DNA of 64,000 nucleotides from Thunnus maccoyii (taxonomy: Eukaryota > Chordata > Actinopteri > Scombriformes > Scombridae). This document shows, one piece after another, positions 28,172-41,155 of this stretch. The stretch covers positions 15,079,490 through 15,143,489 of the forward strand of contig NC_056534.1 in NCBI RefSeq assembly GCF_910596095.1, read 5' to 3'. The notes under the pieces are model-generated. The model had not been told where the DNA came from and searched no databases. It worked only from the letters and a program-made list of their open reading frames with translations. A program made the position numbers and the translations under genes. Each line of letters begins with the position of its first letter. The first letter of the stretch is position 1.

Positions 28172-29300
28172 GAAGAGCACCACCTGCAGTGTGGAAGTAG
28201 TACCGTGTTCTTCATCTTCAACCGTTCTCGTTAACGAAAAGAAAATCTTCATGTATAAACGTATATATTTGTTTTTGTTTTTTTTGTTTTGTTTTTTATT
28301 TTTTGTTCCCTCTTTGCTTTGGAATGTGACACAGCCTGTCAACCATTTGTTTGTGAAATAGACAAAACAAAATAAGCAAACAAAAAATTCGCTTATTAGT
28401 TGTGAGCTGAGCATCCTTTTTGGGTATCTCAAGAATTCACAAACTTTAATTTGTAAATTCGTGAAAAAAGGCAAACCAACCAGGAGTAATCTGCCACATT
28501 AGGAGGGACTGATAAAGACTTGTAACTACGATAATACAGCCCATCATTTGGAAAAGAGATTATATGCCTTGACTTAACTGGGGCGCTGCTTCACGAAATC
28601 CCTCTATTGCACATTTTATATGGTAGTTTTCTGCCCGTTACTGTTGGAAAAGAGTGAGATGCAAAATTTGTGCAGTTCCAGGGGAAAAGCTTGCCTTTTA
28701 CTTTTTTCCTTTTTGAGAGACCACTGCTTCAAAATTGCATAATGCACTCATCAATATGCACTAATGGGTACTTTTGTCGTGTTACATTGACAACCATGCT
28801 CGGAACGCAGCTGGAGAGACCTGTTTGTCTCAAAGCGATACGACTTACGGGGCAGGCCTCGCTCACAGCCTGTTCGCTGTGACCAATGTACTTTTCACAC
28901 TTTTGACCCAAAACTACGCTTCAATTACTGCTGGATGGACAAGATGACAAGCAAATCTACATTATATTTTTCCTCATTTATAAATAATAAAAAAAAAAAA
29001 GCTCAAATCCTTGACTTTTCACCAAACGAGTGGGGGGACAAAGGATAAACAAGAAACAAAGCTGAATAGAAGAGTGGTGGTAATGATGGCGGCTCGCTCC
29101 GTTTTTCTTTTGATTCCAAGTTTGTTTGTTTTGGTTTTTTTTGTTTGTTTGGTTTTTTTTTCTTCATGTTTTTCCCTGCCAGCTAGACCGCAAAACTGGG
29201 ACGGACGACACCTCCCTCCCTCTTCCCTCCCTTTTCTGTCTTAAGTGCGGAGTAACAGAATAAATGTACAGCAAAAATCACAGTTTACTGTATGTTTTGT
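28172..29300 (+). other. g3bp2: g3bp2 3' UTR
   Basis: A long U-rich trailer follows the TGA at 28169-28171. A canonical AATAAA lies at about 29259 ('cagaataaatgtac'). A later possible signal ('acaataaacta', about 31232) and A-rich runs downstream mean a longer form is possible. Confidence 0.6.
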
Positions 29301-29468
29301 TTTTTTCTGCGTATATTTTCATTTTCTCTTTCGACTTGATAAAAGCATGATGGTGCCTTCTCTATTTCACCTTTTCCAGTCTTACTAAAAAGCGTTGCGG
29401 TTCGAGGCTCGCTGCCTCCTAATGTGGAGCTGCTCATTTTGAACTATTGTCTACTGGGAGCAGATTTA

Positions 29469-29471
29469 AAG

Positions 29472-29502
<31 letters not shown>
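29469..29502. repeat. poly(A) run, about 34 bp
   Basis: A long homopolymer A run downstream of g3bp2. It may be a retroposon tail or simple sequence. Confidence 0.8.
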
Positions 29503-29504
<2 letters not shown>

Positions 29505-31860
29505 TGCAGTATTCACAAGATTAAAGTTTTTTTTTTTCTGGTGCATATTTGATTTTTTCCATACTGTTTTACTACCTAAGATGATCTGCTGTGAGTTTTG
29601 TACATTTGTTTTGTATTGTGTCTGTTCTGGGTTTTGTAGAGACAATAGGTGCCTCGAGTTCTGTTTGATGTTAAATGGTTAAAGAGGTGCACATGAAGAA
29701 CTTCTCCCAAAAAAAAAAAAAGGTACATTAAAGACGGTGAGAGTTGACATGCTTTGTCCTTGGTTTTAACAAGTCATAGCTCTACACGAGGATGATTTTC
29801 AGTGAACTGAGGTTTGCATTTTGGAAAGAGAAAATTGTCTCAATGTTTCAGACACTGTTGATCCTTACTTTCAGTCTGACCATAGTTTTTTGCAACTCAT
29901 GGCAGCACTCGGGTTAATTCCTGGACTCACAAGTTGTCAGACTGTTCTTTTTTCAGCAACAATTTTGTAATCTGTGTGGGTGGGCTGGCTGTAGTTCCAG
30001 CCCACAGACTAGCAAATAATTGTGCTCACTTTTTCTAGCCGTTTATGCATTTGTATTTTCATATGCTGATTATTCATTGTGCTTATTATATTCATTTATT
30101 TTTTACAGTCAGTGTGAATGCCATACTGGTAGGCTTTTTCTTGTCCACTACCGTAATTTTTCTTTTCTTTTTTTTCCTTTTTTTTTTTTTTACCACTCGA
30201 TAGGGAGGGAAGATCTTGGTTTCAGCTGGGAAGGAAAAAACATGACAAGCATGAGATGTTATCTGTTATTTTTGTTGTTATCTTGCACTGAAATGGGAAG
30301 TGAAATTTGATGTAGCATTTTTCTGGACAAACATGCTAATGAGGTCTTCCTTGTCTGGTGGTATTGCACTATTTCCAACATTTCTGGGACAATCTGTCAG
30401 TTTGAACACAGCCTCTCTCCAAATTTCTCATCTGGCATAAAAAAAAAAAAAAAAAAAGTCAGCCTGAAATGTTTGCTCACTTGCAGTTGAAATGAGATTT
30501 GATGTACAGACATGGCACATTTAATGTAGTTTTCCCTCAGTAATGCTCAGCTACACTCTTGTAGCTGAGATTAAAAAAAATATTTTCACATGTGAGGAAT
30601 AATATCAGTTTGACCTTTATATTACAGAAACTTTCCAGGTCCTTGAGTGTTTATTTTTAACACTTCTCATGGGTGACTGTACCCCGAATGTTTATTTGTC
30701 AGGTAAATTGCATAACACGGGCACTTGACTGCAATCATACTTTTACAGCAGAGGTCAATGAAGAGAGTGGTGAAGAAGAGCCATCATGCTTTCAGACCAA
30801 TCTGTGCTTTTACATCTCAGTGGTGGTAAAATGTTTGAACGTATCAAATTTATGGTTGGATCTTTTTCACCGAGGTCTTCGAGGACCACAACCTTCTCCA
30901 AACTTTCAAGGATCCTCAAAAGCTGTAAATGTAAAAAAAAAAAATAAATAAAAAAAAAAATTTTTTTTTTCCTGTGGTTGAAAATGCAGTAGAGTGGATC
31001 CGCATTGTGAATCATTCCAGTCCTCTTGAATGGAAATAGAAGTACCTTGGCTTTAGCAGGTGTGGTAAACAGTTGGCTGCCATCTTAATTTACTGTGTTT
31101 ACCCTTAACTTGTTGCTAGTACAAAACCGTTGCAGGTGGAGAATCTTTTTTTTTTTGTTTTGTTTTAATTTTATTTTATTTTTTGTTCTTTTTTTTTTCC
31201 TTTCCATTTTGAATGTGTTGGACTTAACATACAATAAACTACTGATATCAGCACCACTCATACCGTTTGTCATGTTTACAGGTTACTACATGAGAGATAG
31301 TGTGTACATTGATACAGTTGCCAAAGCAGACAACACGGGTAGCGATTAGATCTGCCGCAGGTGTTTGGAGATGTGCTATCTGTCTCAGTTTCTAACAAAC
31401 TGAAGTTGAAGTTGTTGGTGCAAGTCGAATGGCAAACAGTGAATAATTAAAAGACCGTTATTTGTTTTTATCTCAAATATTTTGCACTTGACAAGACAAG
31501 TTGTGGTTTTTATTTTGGGTTATACTCTCGGTATTCATATTTAAGACTGACGTTTAAAAGAACCCTTAAGCATTTGTGTGAGTCTCCAATTTACACAGTT
31601 ACACATTTATAATTGTTATCCGTGTAGAAAAGAGTTTAATCAGTCTTGTGATTTGTGGCACCTTCAGTATGTTGTCTTCAGTCACCATCTTCTACAGATG
31701 ACGTTTCAGATAACATTTGATCCAGGAGGGGACCTCTTCAGTTCCCGGTTGCATTGCAGAAAATGCCGCTGCTTTGCTGAATCCGACCCACTGGGTGGTG
31801 TTTATCTCTCTGATTATCCAGGAACCACTGTGGAGCCTGAAGTAAGCCAGATGGACTGTG

Positions 31861-32064
31861 TCAAACAACCTGCCCCCCCTCTTTGTGCTTCATCAGCACC
31901 TCATCCATACACATGAAGGTCTCCACTGACTGGATTATGTGGGAGAAGGTAACAGGGCCTGACAGGTAGGTACAATACATGAGGCGGATATGTATCATGT
32001 CCTGGTTTATTGACGAGATTGGAGGTGGAGTGGTTTTGCTTCCCATCAAAGGATCATCTGCCAT
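31861..32064 (-). CDS. unrecognised 67-codon open frame
   Basis: The ATG at 32064 reads MADDPLMGSKTTPPPISS... to a TGA at 31861-31863. The composition is more protein-like than its surroundings (C-ended codons, no low-complexity runs). I recognise no family, no signal peptide and no flanking exon. It could be a fragment of a decayed gene or retrocopy, or chance. Confidence 0.2.
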   Translation of the reverse strand: MADDPLMGSKTTPPPISSINQDMIHIRLMYCTYLSGPVTFSHIIQSVETFMCMDEVLMKHKEGGQVV

Positions 32065-34394
32065 GAAGGGTTCTCACTTCTTAACAGCAGCTGTCTGCAG
32101 CCCCTAAAAAAGATGAATGAATGAATCTCCTGAGACATCAGTCTTAGGTGACGCCACGTTTGTCGTTTCCTGAGGATTCTTGTTGGTGGTTGACAGCGAT
32201 ACGTCCATCAGGAGAAAGAAGAAAAGATCCAGCACCATTATTTATGCCTGAGATTTTTATTATAGGACTGCTAAATGCAGAGCCGTAGCCAGGATATTAG
32301 AAATACTAAAGTCATGAGTACAAACAAAATGTTGACCAGGCACCAAAAATCAAATGTGAATGCAAATGAATACATTTAAATTATTTGGACTTTAAGACGT
32401 TATGTTAATTGTCCAATAACAGTATGTTGTCTGTGGATTTTATTCCCCTACATTAAAGTCTAAATGCTGTTTCAAAGCATTATCCACCGTTGCATTTGAC
32501 AGTTTGTAGGCAAAAAAAACAACTAAATAAAATAAAAACAAATAGATTTATTAAAATATTAATAACCCTTCATCAGAGTGATATGGAATTACATTCCTGA
32601 GTGCATTTAAACAGCTTGTAGATCAACTTTTTGTATCAGCCAAGTCACATATTTGTGGACAGAGTTGGGGTTTCTTGGCTCATCAGGATGATTAAATCAG
32701 AATTATAAAGTGAACTGTGGAGACTTGTCTTAAACCAGATTCCTCCTTAAATGATTGATGATTGTATTTCTTGTTGTGGATGGTTGATTTCTTTTCTGCA
32801 GATTTTATTTCCAAACATGAAAGTCTGAACATGTTTGGAAAACCTTCTCAGAAAATGTTTCCTGAAAACCCTCCGTGGAGCTTTTTAAAACAAAATTTGG
32901 TGGATCTGAAATTGTTGTATATAAATATTTATATTATCATAGTGGATTGCTTCACTAATCGCTTACTCAACATCACTTTATCAACAAAATCTTAATTACT
33001 TTAATTGCAGCATGTACACAAATCAGCTTGTGGCTCAGTATTGAGAGATAAGAGATGAGCAGAAGGGTGACGGACGGACGACACGCTAAAGAGCACAAGG
33101 AGAGTGTTTACATGCTGAGATGTTGAGGAATCAAGACATGACTGGACTGGATACTGTTAGGAGGATATGAATAACCATATTTCTCATGTTCCTGAACACG
33201 ATCAAAACCAGGATACTTGTGTACATGTAAAAACACTCAATGAATAACCACAATGAACCCAGATATCAGAGCAGTCACATGGAAAATGAGGTCAGAGCTC
33301 CGGCTATCAGAGAGGACACTGAGGTCATGAGGGATTTTAACGTTTTAGCAACCTTGAGGGAACAACACCTTTTTTGTAGACTTAATCCAGTATTTTTCAG
33401 CAGGATGCATGTACAGTATTTCTCCACCAATGTTTTTATTCCTCACTGACCTTCATTTTGGGAGAAAAGAGACACACTGAACAGATGTAATTCAATTTAT
33501 TAAATACAATTAGGACATTTTGACATTAAGAATTCATTGGGTAATATTCATCATGTGACTTTTTCCTTCCTTCTTTTTTAAATACTTTATTGAGGCATTA
33601 TTTGAGTTCATTGATGATGTTCATACTGGGTTTACTGCCCCAATTCACTCATGTTTCAAGTGATTTTTATGTGCAATAATGAACAAATCATCAAACATAT
33701 TGCACAATTGTGAGTCACAAAGGAAATAATAATAATAATAGAAGGTTGCCTACACACCTGATATGATGTGAATTCACTAGTAGAAATATGACTTCAGCTG
33801 TAACCTACAGCATTAAAATGCTTCTTTCATCTTTATGACCTTGTGATGTTTCAAAGTAACCTTAGTTTTATGTCTGTTGAATATCAGTGAATCTCCTGGT
33901 TACATGTTTACTACTACTAATAATAATACAATACATAATAATATAGCTCTACCAGCTGCCACTCTGCTGCATAATGAGTACTTCTCCTTTCTCTTTGACA
34001 ATTTGACATTCTATTACTACTCTTACTTATGTAAATGATCTGAATACTTCTTCCACTACTGCTCAAGTGTTATTTTTCACACACAGTAATGAACTGAATT
34101 AAGTTCTCTTTGTATTTGTGTGTTATCTTTTCACACACAATAATTAATAGAACTGAAATGTGCATTTCCTGAGGAAAATCTATGTGTGAGAGCTGGCAGC
34201 TGCCAGATATCTGCTGCCACTACAAGCTGCTGCTCCAGCAGTAATGTTGTAAATCTTGTAGCGCCACCTACAGGTCAAATTGTATCAAGTGCTTAAGAAT
34301 TGTTCAGCGTACCCATCTGTACAACATAGCTGAGTTTGGCTGCCAAGGAATATTACATTTAAGAGATATAGCAGTTAATAAGTAGTATGGTGGT

Positions 34395-34515
34395 GTTTTA
34401 CTAATGGTCCCCTACAGATGAACATGGAGACAAACTCTGCACATACATCATTCTGCTCAGTGAAAAGAGCAAAATCCAACTGAAGAAACAAGACAAACAT
34501 ATTTTTAAGTGGAGG
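34395..34515. repeat. dispersed repeat family B, partial copy
   Basis: This shares the order 'caaactctgcacat..catcattctgc', 'aaaatccaactgaag' and 'tttttaa.tgga.ggggact' with the copies at about 42575-43070 and 43410-43900. Only the terminal part of the family is present. Confidence 0.55.
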
Positions 34516-35695
34516 GGGACTTTAAAGAAACTAAAGCCTTACTGCTGAAAGCATCAACGCTTTGTCCTCGACCCACATAAGGTACATTTTTCCAGGACAC
34601 ACGCAGGTGTTTGTTTGTGCCCAAGAACAAGCATTAGTGAGAGTGTGTCTTTCTGTATTTATATATGCAGGTATATTGTTCATGTCTGCCTTTGTGTGTA
34701 GTCACATGTAGCGCAGGTGGGGATTCTTTGAGAAAACACGAGGCTGCTCCTCGTAATGGTTCTACAGCATAGACACACACACACACATACAGATTTGATG
34801 AATAAATCTCAGGTCCATCTCTCTTAATTATAGTCAATTAGAGGAGAGAAAGCAAAGAAGACAATTCAAGCAATAAAAGAGTGAAGGAAGGAACAATGGG
34901 AGGACAAAGGATGAAAAAATGAATGAAGAAGAAAAAACAACAAACAAAAGAAAGGACAAGAAAAAGCCAACATGTTTAATTCATAAATTGCATCAATGCC
35001 CAATGCTGCAAACACAAGTTATTGTTTCTCAATGAAATGATGCTGGAGACACAGAACATATGAGGATTCAGTGTGACACCTGTTGCTAACAGCATATGGA
35101 CGAGAGCAGGTGTTCTGGCTGTTCCTGATGGTGATGAGCAGATGATTGCAGGTCACCCAAATGAGACATTTCTTTTTCCTTGGGCTGAGAAACCCAAACA
35201 AAATAATCAGCACTAACACCTCACTAACCTTTATCACACCGTTTTTCGCAGGACTACTGAAGGAAACTGAAGGCTTTAAACATTTGCTATCAGGACAGCG
35301 TGCCTCTGGTACGTGATGTTTGAGGAGAATATTTTGGCTGAAATGATGTGACTATAAAAAAAACACGGACAGATCTGTGACAACATCCATAGAGACATTA
35401 CAAAACTGTGTTTCCACTTGCTGTCATCATTATCAGTTATTACCAGCCAAAGGAAACTGAGGGTGGAGCTGCGGCAAACACAGCTGACTGAGACGGTTCT
35501 GTTAATCAGGTCAACATGGTCACAGCAATTTAAAAAAAAAAAGTCTAAACATTATTTCACTAAACAATATTTTTCTGAAATGGATCATATTTTACGCATA
35601 TAATCAGCTGAGTTGTCATGATTAGTAGCTCTACACAGTAGCCTGTTGTATAATGTCTTCTGTGGCTCTGGAGAAGCGTTGTTGTCTGAGAAAAT

Positions 35696-35730
35696 AACCC
35701 TGATGATGTCACTGTGATGTCATCAGGGTT
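35696..35730. repeat. 35-nt inverted repeat containing two CRE-like octamers
   Basis: The arms AACCCTGATGA (35696-35706) and TCATCAGGGTT (35720-35730) are perfect 11-bp inverted repeats around a 13-nt spacer. TGATGTCA occurs at 35704-35711 and again at 35715-35722. Function unknown. Confidence 0.6.
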
Positions 35731-37112
35731 AACTCAGTTTGGCATGGAGATGACAAATGTTAAACAGAAAGCTGGTGTCACAAACTGGAGCTGTGGAGTC
35801 TGAAAGTTGTGGCCGGGTAACATGCAGGAAGGGTCTAACAAAGAGGTTGCATTATGGGAAGTGTAGGACAGGACATTATAGCTGCTTCAATTCTCATCAT
35901 TCATTTAAAAAAATCTCTCTTCTGAGTCCCAACTTCTTAGAGGTGCAGTAGTAACTGGAGAACTCCTTTAAAATCACCACCATACAGGACATTGTGGGTT
36001 AAAGGGGAACTCCGACAATATTTCACCTGAAACTGAGGTGGTGGAGATTTTATACTGCATGTGAAAAAAAAGTAGTATAAAGCCTTTTATGTCACCAGAA
36101 GGTGCTGTGTGAAATTCTATAAACGTCCTCAGGTGATGTCACTTGAGTCAGCATCAGTTGAAGCTGAAGACTACAAGTTTGAAAATGAAATCAATCTGAA
36201 ACCAGTGAGGTTACCAGACGTTCCTGCTCCTCATCTCTGCTTGAGGCTAGCAGCTCCAGGCTACATTAGCCACTATTAGCATAACACACCTGAACTTCAG
36301 ATCAAACTGTCAGCCGCGGAGTTGCATTGTGGGCAATGTAGTGCAACGCTAAATCAGTGGCGTACTCTTAAGGGATTTCATTCTTGTCTCTGAGTGTCCA
36401 TCACACATAACTGTCAACAGTGGGCTTTGAAAATAAGGGATACCAGTCCTTGCTGAAGTGTTCAGACTGTTTTCCTATAATAAACACATTCTTGCATGCT
36501 CACTGTAGTGTGTCATATATACACTGTATACACTGTATACATATATACACTGTATGTGTCGTACACATATTTGCAGTCCCTGTTCTGCAGTCTTTTAGTA
36601 AAAATGTATGCTTGGCTATTTTTTTACACCTTGTATTTGTGCCCACTAATAACATATTAAACCAAATTAATAAATTAAGACCTAAAATGTCCCACCTCAC
36701 TTTCCCTTTTTTTCACTGTATTGCTGAAATTGATAAATCATAATACTTTTTTTTTTAACCTATTTATAATTGTAGCTTAAAGGACAGCATATCTGATGCA
36801 TAGCTTAATGCGCTTACCAATAATCTTTTCATGAGTGGTGACTGTGAAGTGATGTGTGATGTTTGTGACATTTCTAGGACTGTGTTGTATGACCTTTAAT
36901 ATCACAGGGCCTTTGAAGTGGCCCCAACAGTGAATAAAAAGGGGGTATGGGTCTAAAAGGGGGAGTCAGGAGTCTCTCTGACTAGACTCTCTTGCACAAC
37001 CTGTGCCGACTCTCTGGATCAAGCACAATACTGCTCTAAGTTCTTTTATTGTTGCTCCTTTTGGTTTTGAAGAAGGATATTGAATCAACATCAGGGTCTT
37101 ATACTACAGCCC

Positions 37113-37548
37113 ATGTCAGGAAAGATGTGCAGCAGTAACAGCGTTGTTCAGGCACAAAAACTGGTGGAACAACTTCGAGTGGAGGCAAGCATGGAGAGAA
37201 TTAAGGTATGTAAGAATCTGAATAACTACATGCTTTCTAGCTGCACATATCAATATCTCAACTGTCCCACTTAAGATGTTTGAAGATTTGCATGGTTCAT
37301 AATGTACAGAGTGTACCAGCATGCTCCATGTCTGTTATTTAACACAGGATGTCCACTATTTGTTATTATTACATTGTCTTATATCCTGTAAAATGTTATC
37401 CTGTCCACCTTTGTCCCAAAAGATCTCCCTCACAGCAGCAGACTTGGTCCAGTACTGTCAGGACCACAGACGCAGTGACCCTCTGCTCACCGGCATCGCT
37501 GCCTCGTCCAACCCATTCAAAGATAAGAAGACCTGTGTGCTGCTTTAA
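37113..37548 (+). CDS. heterotrimeric G-protein gamma subunit, two exons, 72 aa
   Basis: Exons are 37113-37205 and 37423-37548, joined in phase 0 with GT-AG boundaries, 72 codons plus TAA. The protein has the gamma signature QAQKLVEQLRVEASMERIK, the central YCQDH block, DPLL and NPFKDKK, and ends in the CaaX box CVLL. Its final Leu predicts geranylgeranylation of the cysteine. Gamma subunits bind G-beta through the helical region and anchor the dimer to the inner plasma membrane. The C-terminal NPFKDKKTC most resembles GNG12-type gammas, but the rest is diverged, so no symbol is given. A second in-frame ATG (37125) could be the start. The coding exons sit alone between g3bp2 and uso1. Confidence 0.88.
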
Positions 37549-37732
37549 CAGTCCTGAGTACAGATGACCGGTGCTACTGATGACTAACACACAACAGACA
37601 GCCACATGGGCAGCTTCTGTATGAGAGTGAAACCACAGATTTTCTACTGTCAAAGGACTACAAGATAAACCTTTTACTTCACCATATATAGTACAGCTCA
37701 TAGTTCTAACACATTGCCCTTTAAACCTAAAT

Positions 37733-37738
37733 AATAAA
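37733..37738 (+). terminator. polyadenylation signal AATAAA of the G-gamma gene
   Basis: A canonical hexamer lies 185 bp past the stop codon of the G-gamma gene. Confidence 0.6.
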
Positions 37739-38858
37739 GTCAGCGCTAAGCATAGATGAGGAGCAGATTACAGCTGACTGAGAAAGGAAAGAGTTCAACA
37801 TACAAAAACTGCACAAATTAAGTAGACAATATGATATTTTAACAACTGTTTTGTCCAGTCCAAACAATCTTTATGCTTCACCATAATTCATCACAGGGCT
37901 GTGAACAAAGACCTTCAGCCATTTAATGACATTGTTTGTGGAAATAGTTGCTTAATGTGTTTTATTGTTTACATCTGTCAAGTATTGTGCAAATTACTTA
38001 TAGTTAGATTTACCCAAGCAGTTAAATAATTGTTAAAACTAACACACCAATAAATTCCAATAAATAGCTTTACAAATACAATCGTGTGTCACAGAGGGCT
38101 TTATTTCAATGTACATGACAAGTAACTGTAATACTTTTGGTAAAATGTCAGTTACTGTAATGGATTCAGTCGGTTTGCAAGCATGTAAATACTGTGAAGC
38201 CTTTAAATGTCTGTTGTTTCCACACCGTTTGAATGAGCTAGACAGACGCTTCTGCAAACATAGTGTCTATGAGACCTTTGAGTACTGGCACAAAATGGCC
38301 AATATCACACAAGGGGCCACCCTGTTGGCCTACTGATGAAGACATAAACATAACCACATACCCGCCGTTGTTAGACCCCGGCCACAGACGCACACTTTCA
38401 ACTGTCAGATAAAGAAATTACAAAAAGTTAAAGGGCTTTTGGTTGAAGTTCATGTAAACTGAACTTTCCCACCCTCACCTCCGTCATAATAACAATATCA
38501 ACACTTCGTAGATTCAGCCTTTTCTTTGACAAAAAATGAGTTAGCATTAAACAACTGCGGCAGATATTTCTAAAAAGCTGTTTGGCAGCGCAGCAAAATA
38601 AATCAATTTATTCTCTTCATTTCCAGTCTACCTCCTAGTGTTTATTTAAATTACTACTTACATCTCTCTTGATATAGCAGCCAGCCAGCAAGACAAGAAA
38701 GACATTTCTTTTTCTTCCTCCTTGTTTTCCAAATTCCAAAATTCTGAAAGACCACTATGGTGTTGACAGTCATCAGGCTTTATCCCCACCTGCCTTCAAG
38801 TCTTGCCATGAAGTTTGCTGGTCTTGCTCTTTCATTTTCTGGGCCTCCAGACTTCCAA

Positions 38859-38867
38859 ACACACATA

Positions 38868-38904
<37 letters not shown>
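38859..38904. repeat. (CA)n microsatellite
   Basis: A CA array with two interspersed 'cacat' units, in intergenic DNA between the G-gamma gene and uso1. A shorter (TG)n array is at 39528-39558. Confidence 0.95.
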
Positions 38905-38906
<2 letters not shown>

Positions 38907-39748
38907 CCCCTGAGGCTGCAGCAAAGATTCCAGCCTCCGCACTCAGCTGACAGTTGAAAACAGGCGGCGTATGGTTGAGAAGATGAAGACGCAGGAAGAA
39001 AAACATTTCAGAAATGAGGATGAGCCTGAATTAGTCAACTACGAATATTTAAAAACACAGAAAAACCACAAATCTTCACAGACACTTGATACTTCTTAAC
39101 TTCTTAACTTCTTAACTCTTAACGTTTTTAAAAAAAATATAAACTCATCTTTATATAATCTAATCAATAATATAATCTTCAAAAGGAAAACGATTTGACG
39201 TTTTAAATGTCCATGAGATGTCATACGAAGCACTAATCCCACTGACTCCAGCTTCAGCTCATGGACTATACTTAGAGCTAAGCACATATCATGGAGTTGG
39301 GTTTTAGGATCGTATATGAACATTTTATACATTAAATGCTGTCATGGCTCAATATAAGAACAATAATGTAATATCTGAAGTAAAGTTGTTCAACTGAATG
39401 AACTTCAAGACCCGGACCCCCTTTCCCAAAATCATCTGTAGGCTTTTTTGAGAGGGGTGTTTCTCAAAAGCATCATAATTAAGATGCTCTTAGAAATGAT
39501 CATAGATTAACGAGTGCCTCCTTACCAGTGTGTGTGTGTGTGTGTGTGTTTGTGTGTGACTGTAGGAACACAGGTGCATGCATGTGTATTTGACAACCTT
39601 ACTGTCCTCGAGCAGAGCAGATGTCAGGGCCAGAGGAAAAAAAAAACACATTAATCTTATGTTTTTACTGAAAGCACACGGTGGAAAGAAAGAATGAGAA
39701 AGGGGCTCTACATACCACACAGCCAGTGGACATTCACAGTGAAATGCA

Positions 39749-40690
39749 TTGGATTCAGCTGACTATAATTACTGTATGTCTAAGGCTCAGAGAGAGAAGC
39801 TGGTCACAAAACTAAATTCTCCAGGAATTACCCCAAGCCTAAAGGCCAGAAACCTCAGTGTCATCTGTGACTCAGAACCAAACTTTAAGGCTCATGTGGT
39901 GTTTGTCACCAAAGCCGCTTTTTATCATCTCAAACATAAACCAAATTGTAACCATTTTGCTCTCTGAGTGACAAAAAGAGATTAATGCATGCTTTAATAT
40001 CCAGCAGGCTGGACTACTGTAATGCTCTCTTATCTGGTGCATCCAAAAAAGTTAGAAATCAGTCACAATTAAGTCAGAACTCTGCTGCCGAGTGCTGACC
40101 GGGACCAGAAGTAGAGAGAACATTACATCTGTTTTAAAGTCCTTACACTGGTTGCCTGTCAGTTTCTGTGTTGATTTAATTATTTTACTTGTTTTTAAAG
40201 CTCTTCATGGTCTTACACAAACCTACTTGTCTGACATACTCACAATGTATGAAGCAGTGCGGTCCCTCGTGTCCTGTGGCACAAGTCTCGTTTGACTTGT
40301 TTTACTTTTCTACTTTACTTTAGTGAATCTGCTTTAAGGTTTTATGCTCAGAGGTGTTGCCTGACGATCTGAAAGCAGCTGAAAGTGTTGATGTCTTAAA
40401 ACTTAAAACCTACCTTTTTATTACTGTTATTTATTGTATTTAATCATTTTATTTTATTGTATTTATTGTGTTTAGTGTGTTTAATTGTCATTGTCTTTTT
40501 TATCATTTCAGTCTAATTATGATTTGATTTCTTTTTAGATCTATTTTATTGTTTTTATTATTATTATTATGTCCACACATGCATTAGTCTTTATATTAGT
40601 CTTATATATTAGTCCCAATTGTTTGTTTGACTTGTCATCTGTAAAGCACTTAGAGTTGTACTAACCCGTACGAATAAATAAAGTTTGATT
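39749..40690 (+). mobile_element. decayed L2-like LINE, 3' end of the reverse transcriptase ORF plus tail
   Basis: Broken frames read AREKLVTKLNSPGITPSLKARN-like, then VKxLSVICDSEPNFKAHV...AFYHLKH, and in another frame SVLKSLHWLPVSFCVDLIILLVFKALHGL. This is the characteristic C-terminal part of L2-type reverse transcriptases. The 3' tail 'tgtaaagcacttagagttgtac..aataaataaagtttgattgac' is also typical. Several in-frame stops and frame changes show it is long dead. The element is 5'-truncated at about 39749. Confidence 0.8.
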
Positions 40691-40974
40691 GACTAAGTTT
40701 GAATGACTTAGCTGGGTAATGTGTTAGTAATTATTTACTATGACTCTAACTACTTTTTGAAACAAAATAATAATCAACTGTCAACTGTCACAATCGTCAA
40801 CTGTCTAAAACACTGAAACCAATGGATCCACAGAGGATCTATTTCAATACATTTCAATTCAATTTCCAGATGTGATGTGAAGTATGAGCTGAAGTTAACT
40901 GGAAAAATAACATGAGACAAGACAACACGACAAATTCAAGGGCATCTGACGACAGCACAGACACTAGACTCTTT

Positions 40975-41155
40975 TTTTTTCTTTTTTTTAAAGTCCTAAA
41001 AACCTTTCTATCCAGTAAGGCTTTTTCATTTGAACTCTTATTTTCTTTATGTTGTGTGTTGAATGTTTTTAATGCTGTAGCACTTTGAGATTCACTATGA
41101 ATTAAAAGTGTGGTACAAATTAAATGTATTATTATTATTATTTATTATTATTATT
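40975..41155 (+). repeat. second LINE-type 3' tail with (ATT)n
   Basis: This contains 'tgctgtagcactttgagattcactatgaattaaaagtgtggtacaaattaaatgtattattatt', the 3' signature of an L2/CR1-like retroposon ending in ATT repeats. No coding part remains. Confidence 0.5.

Larger units (their letters stand above)
29301..36900. other. intergenic region, g3bp2 to the G-gamma gene
   Basis: AT-rich spacer with several A/T homopolymers (30182-30192, 30440-30457, 30935-30970). Parts of dispersed repeats are visible at 34395-34515 (family B) and around 35998-36390. I see no multi-exon gene. One unrecognised small ORF on the minus strand is listed separately. Confidence 0.55.

Noticed and set aside
37080-37274. 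Upstream TTG-initiated extension of the G-gamma N-terminus
   Set aside because: There is no ATG before 37113 in this frame. Gamma subunits are short, and the extra residues match nothing in the family.
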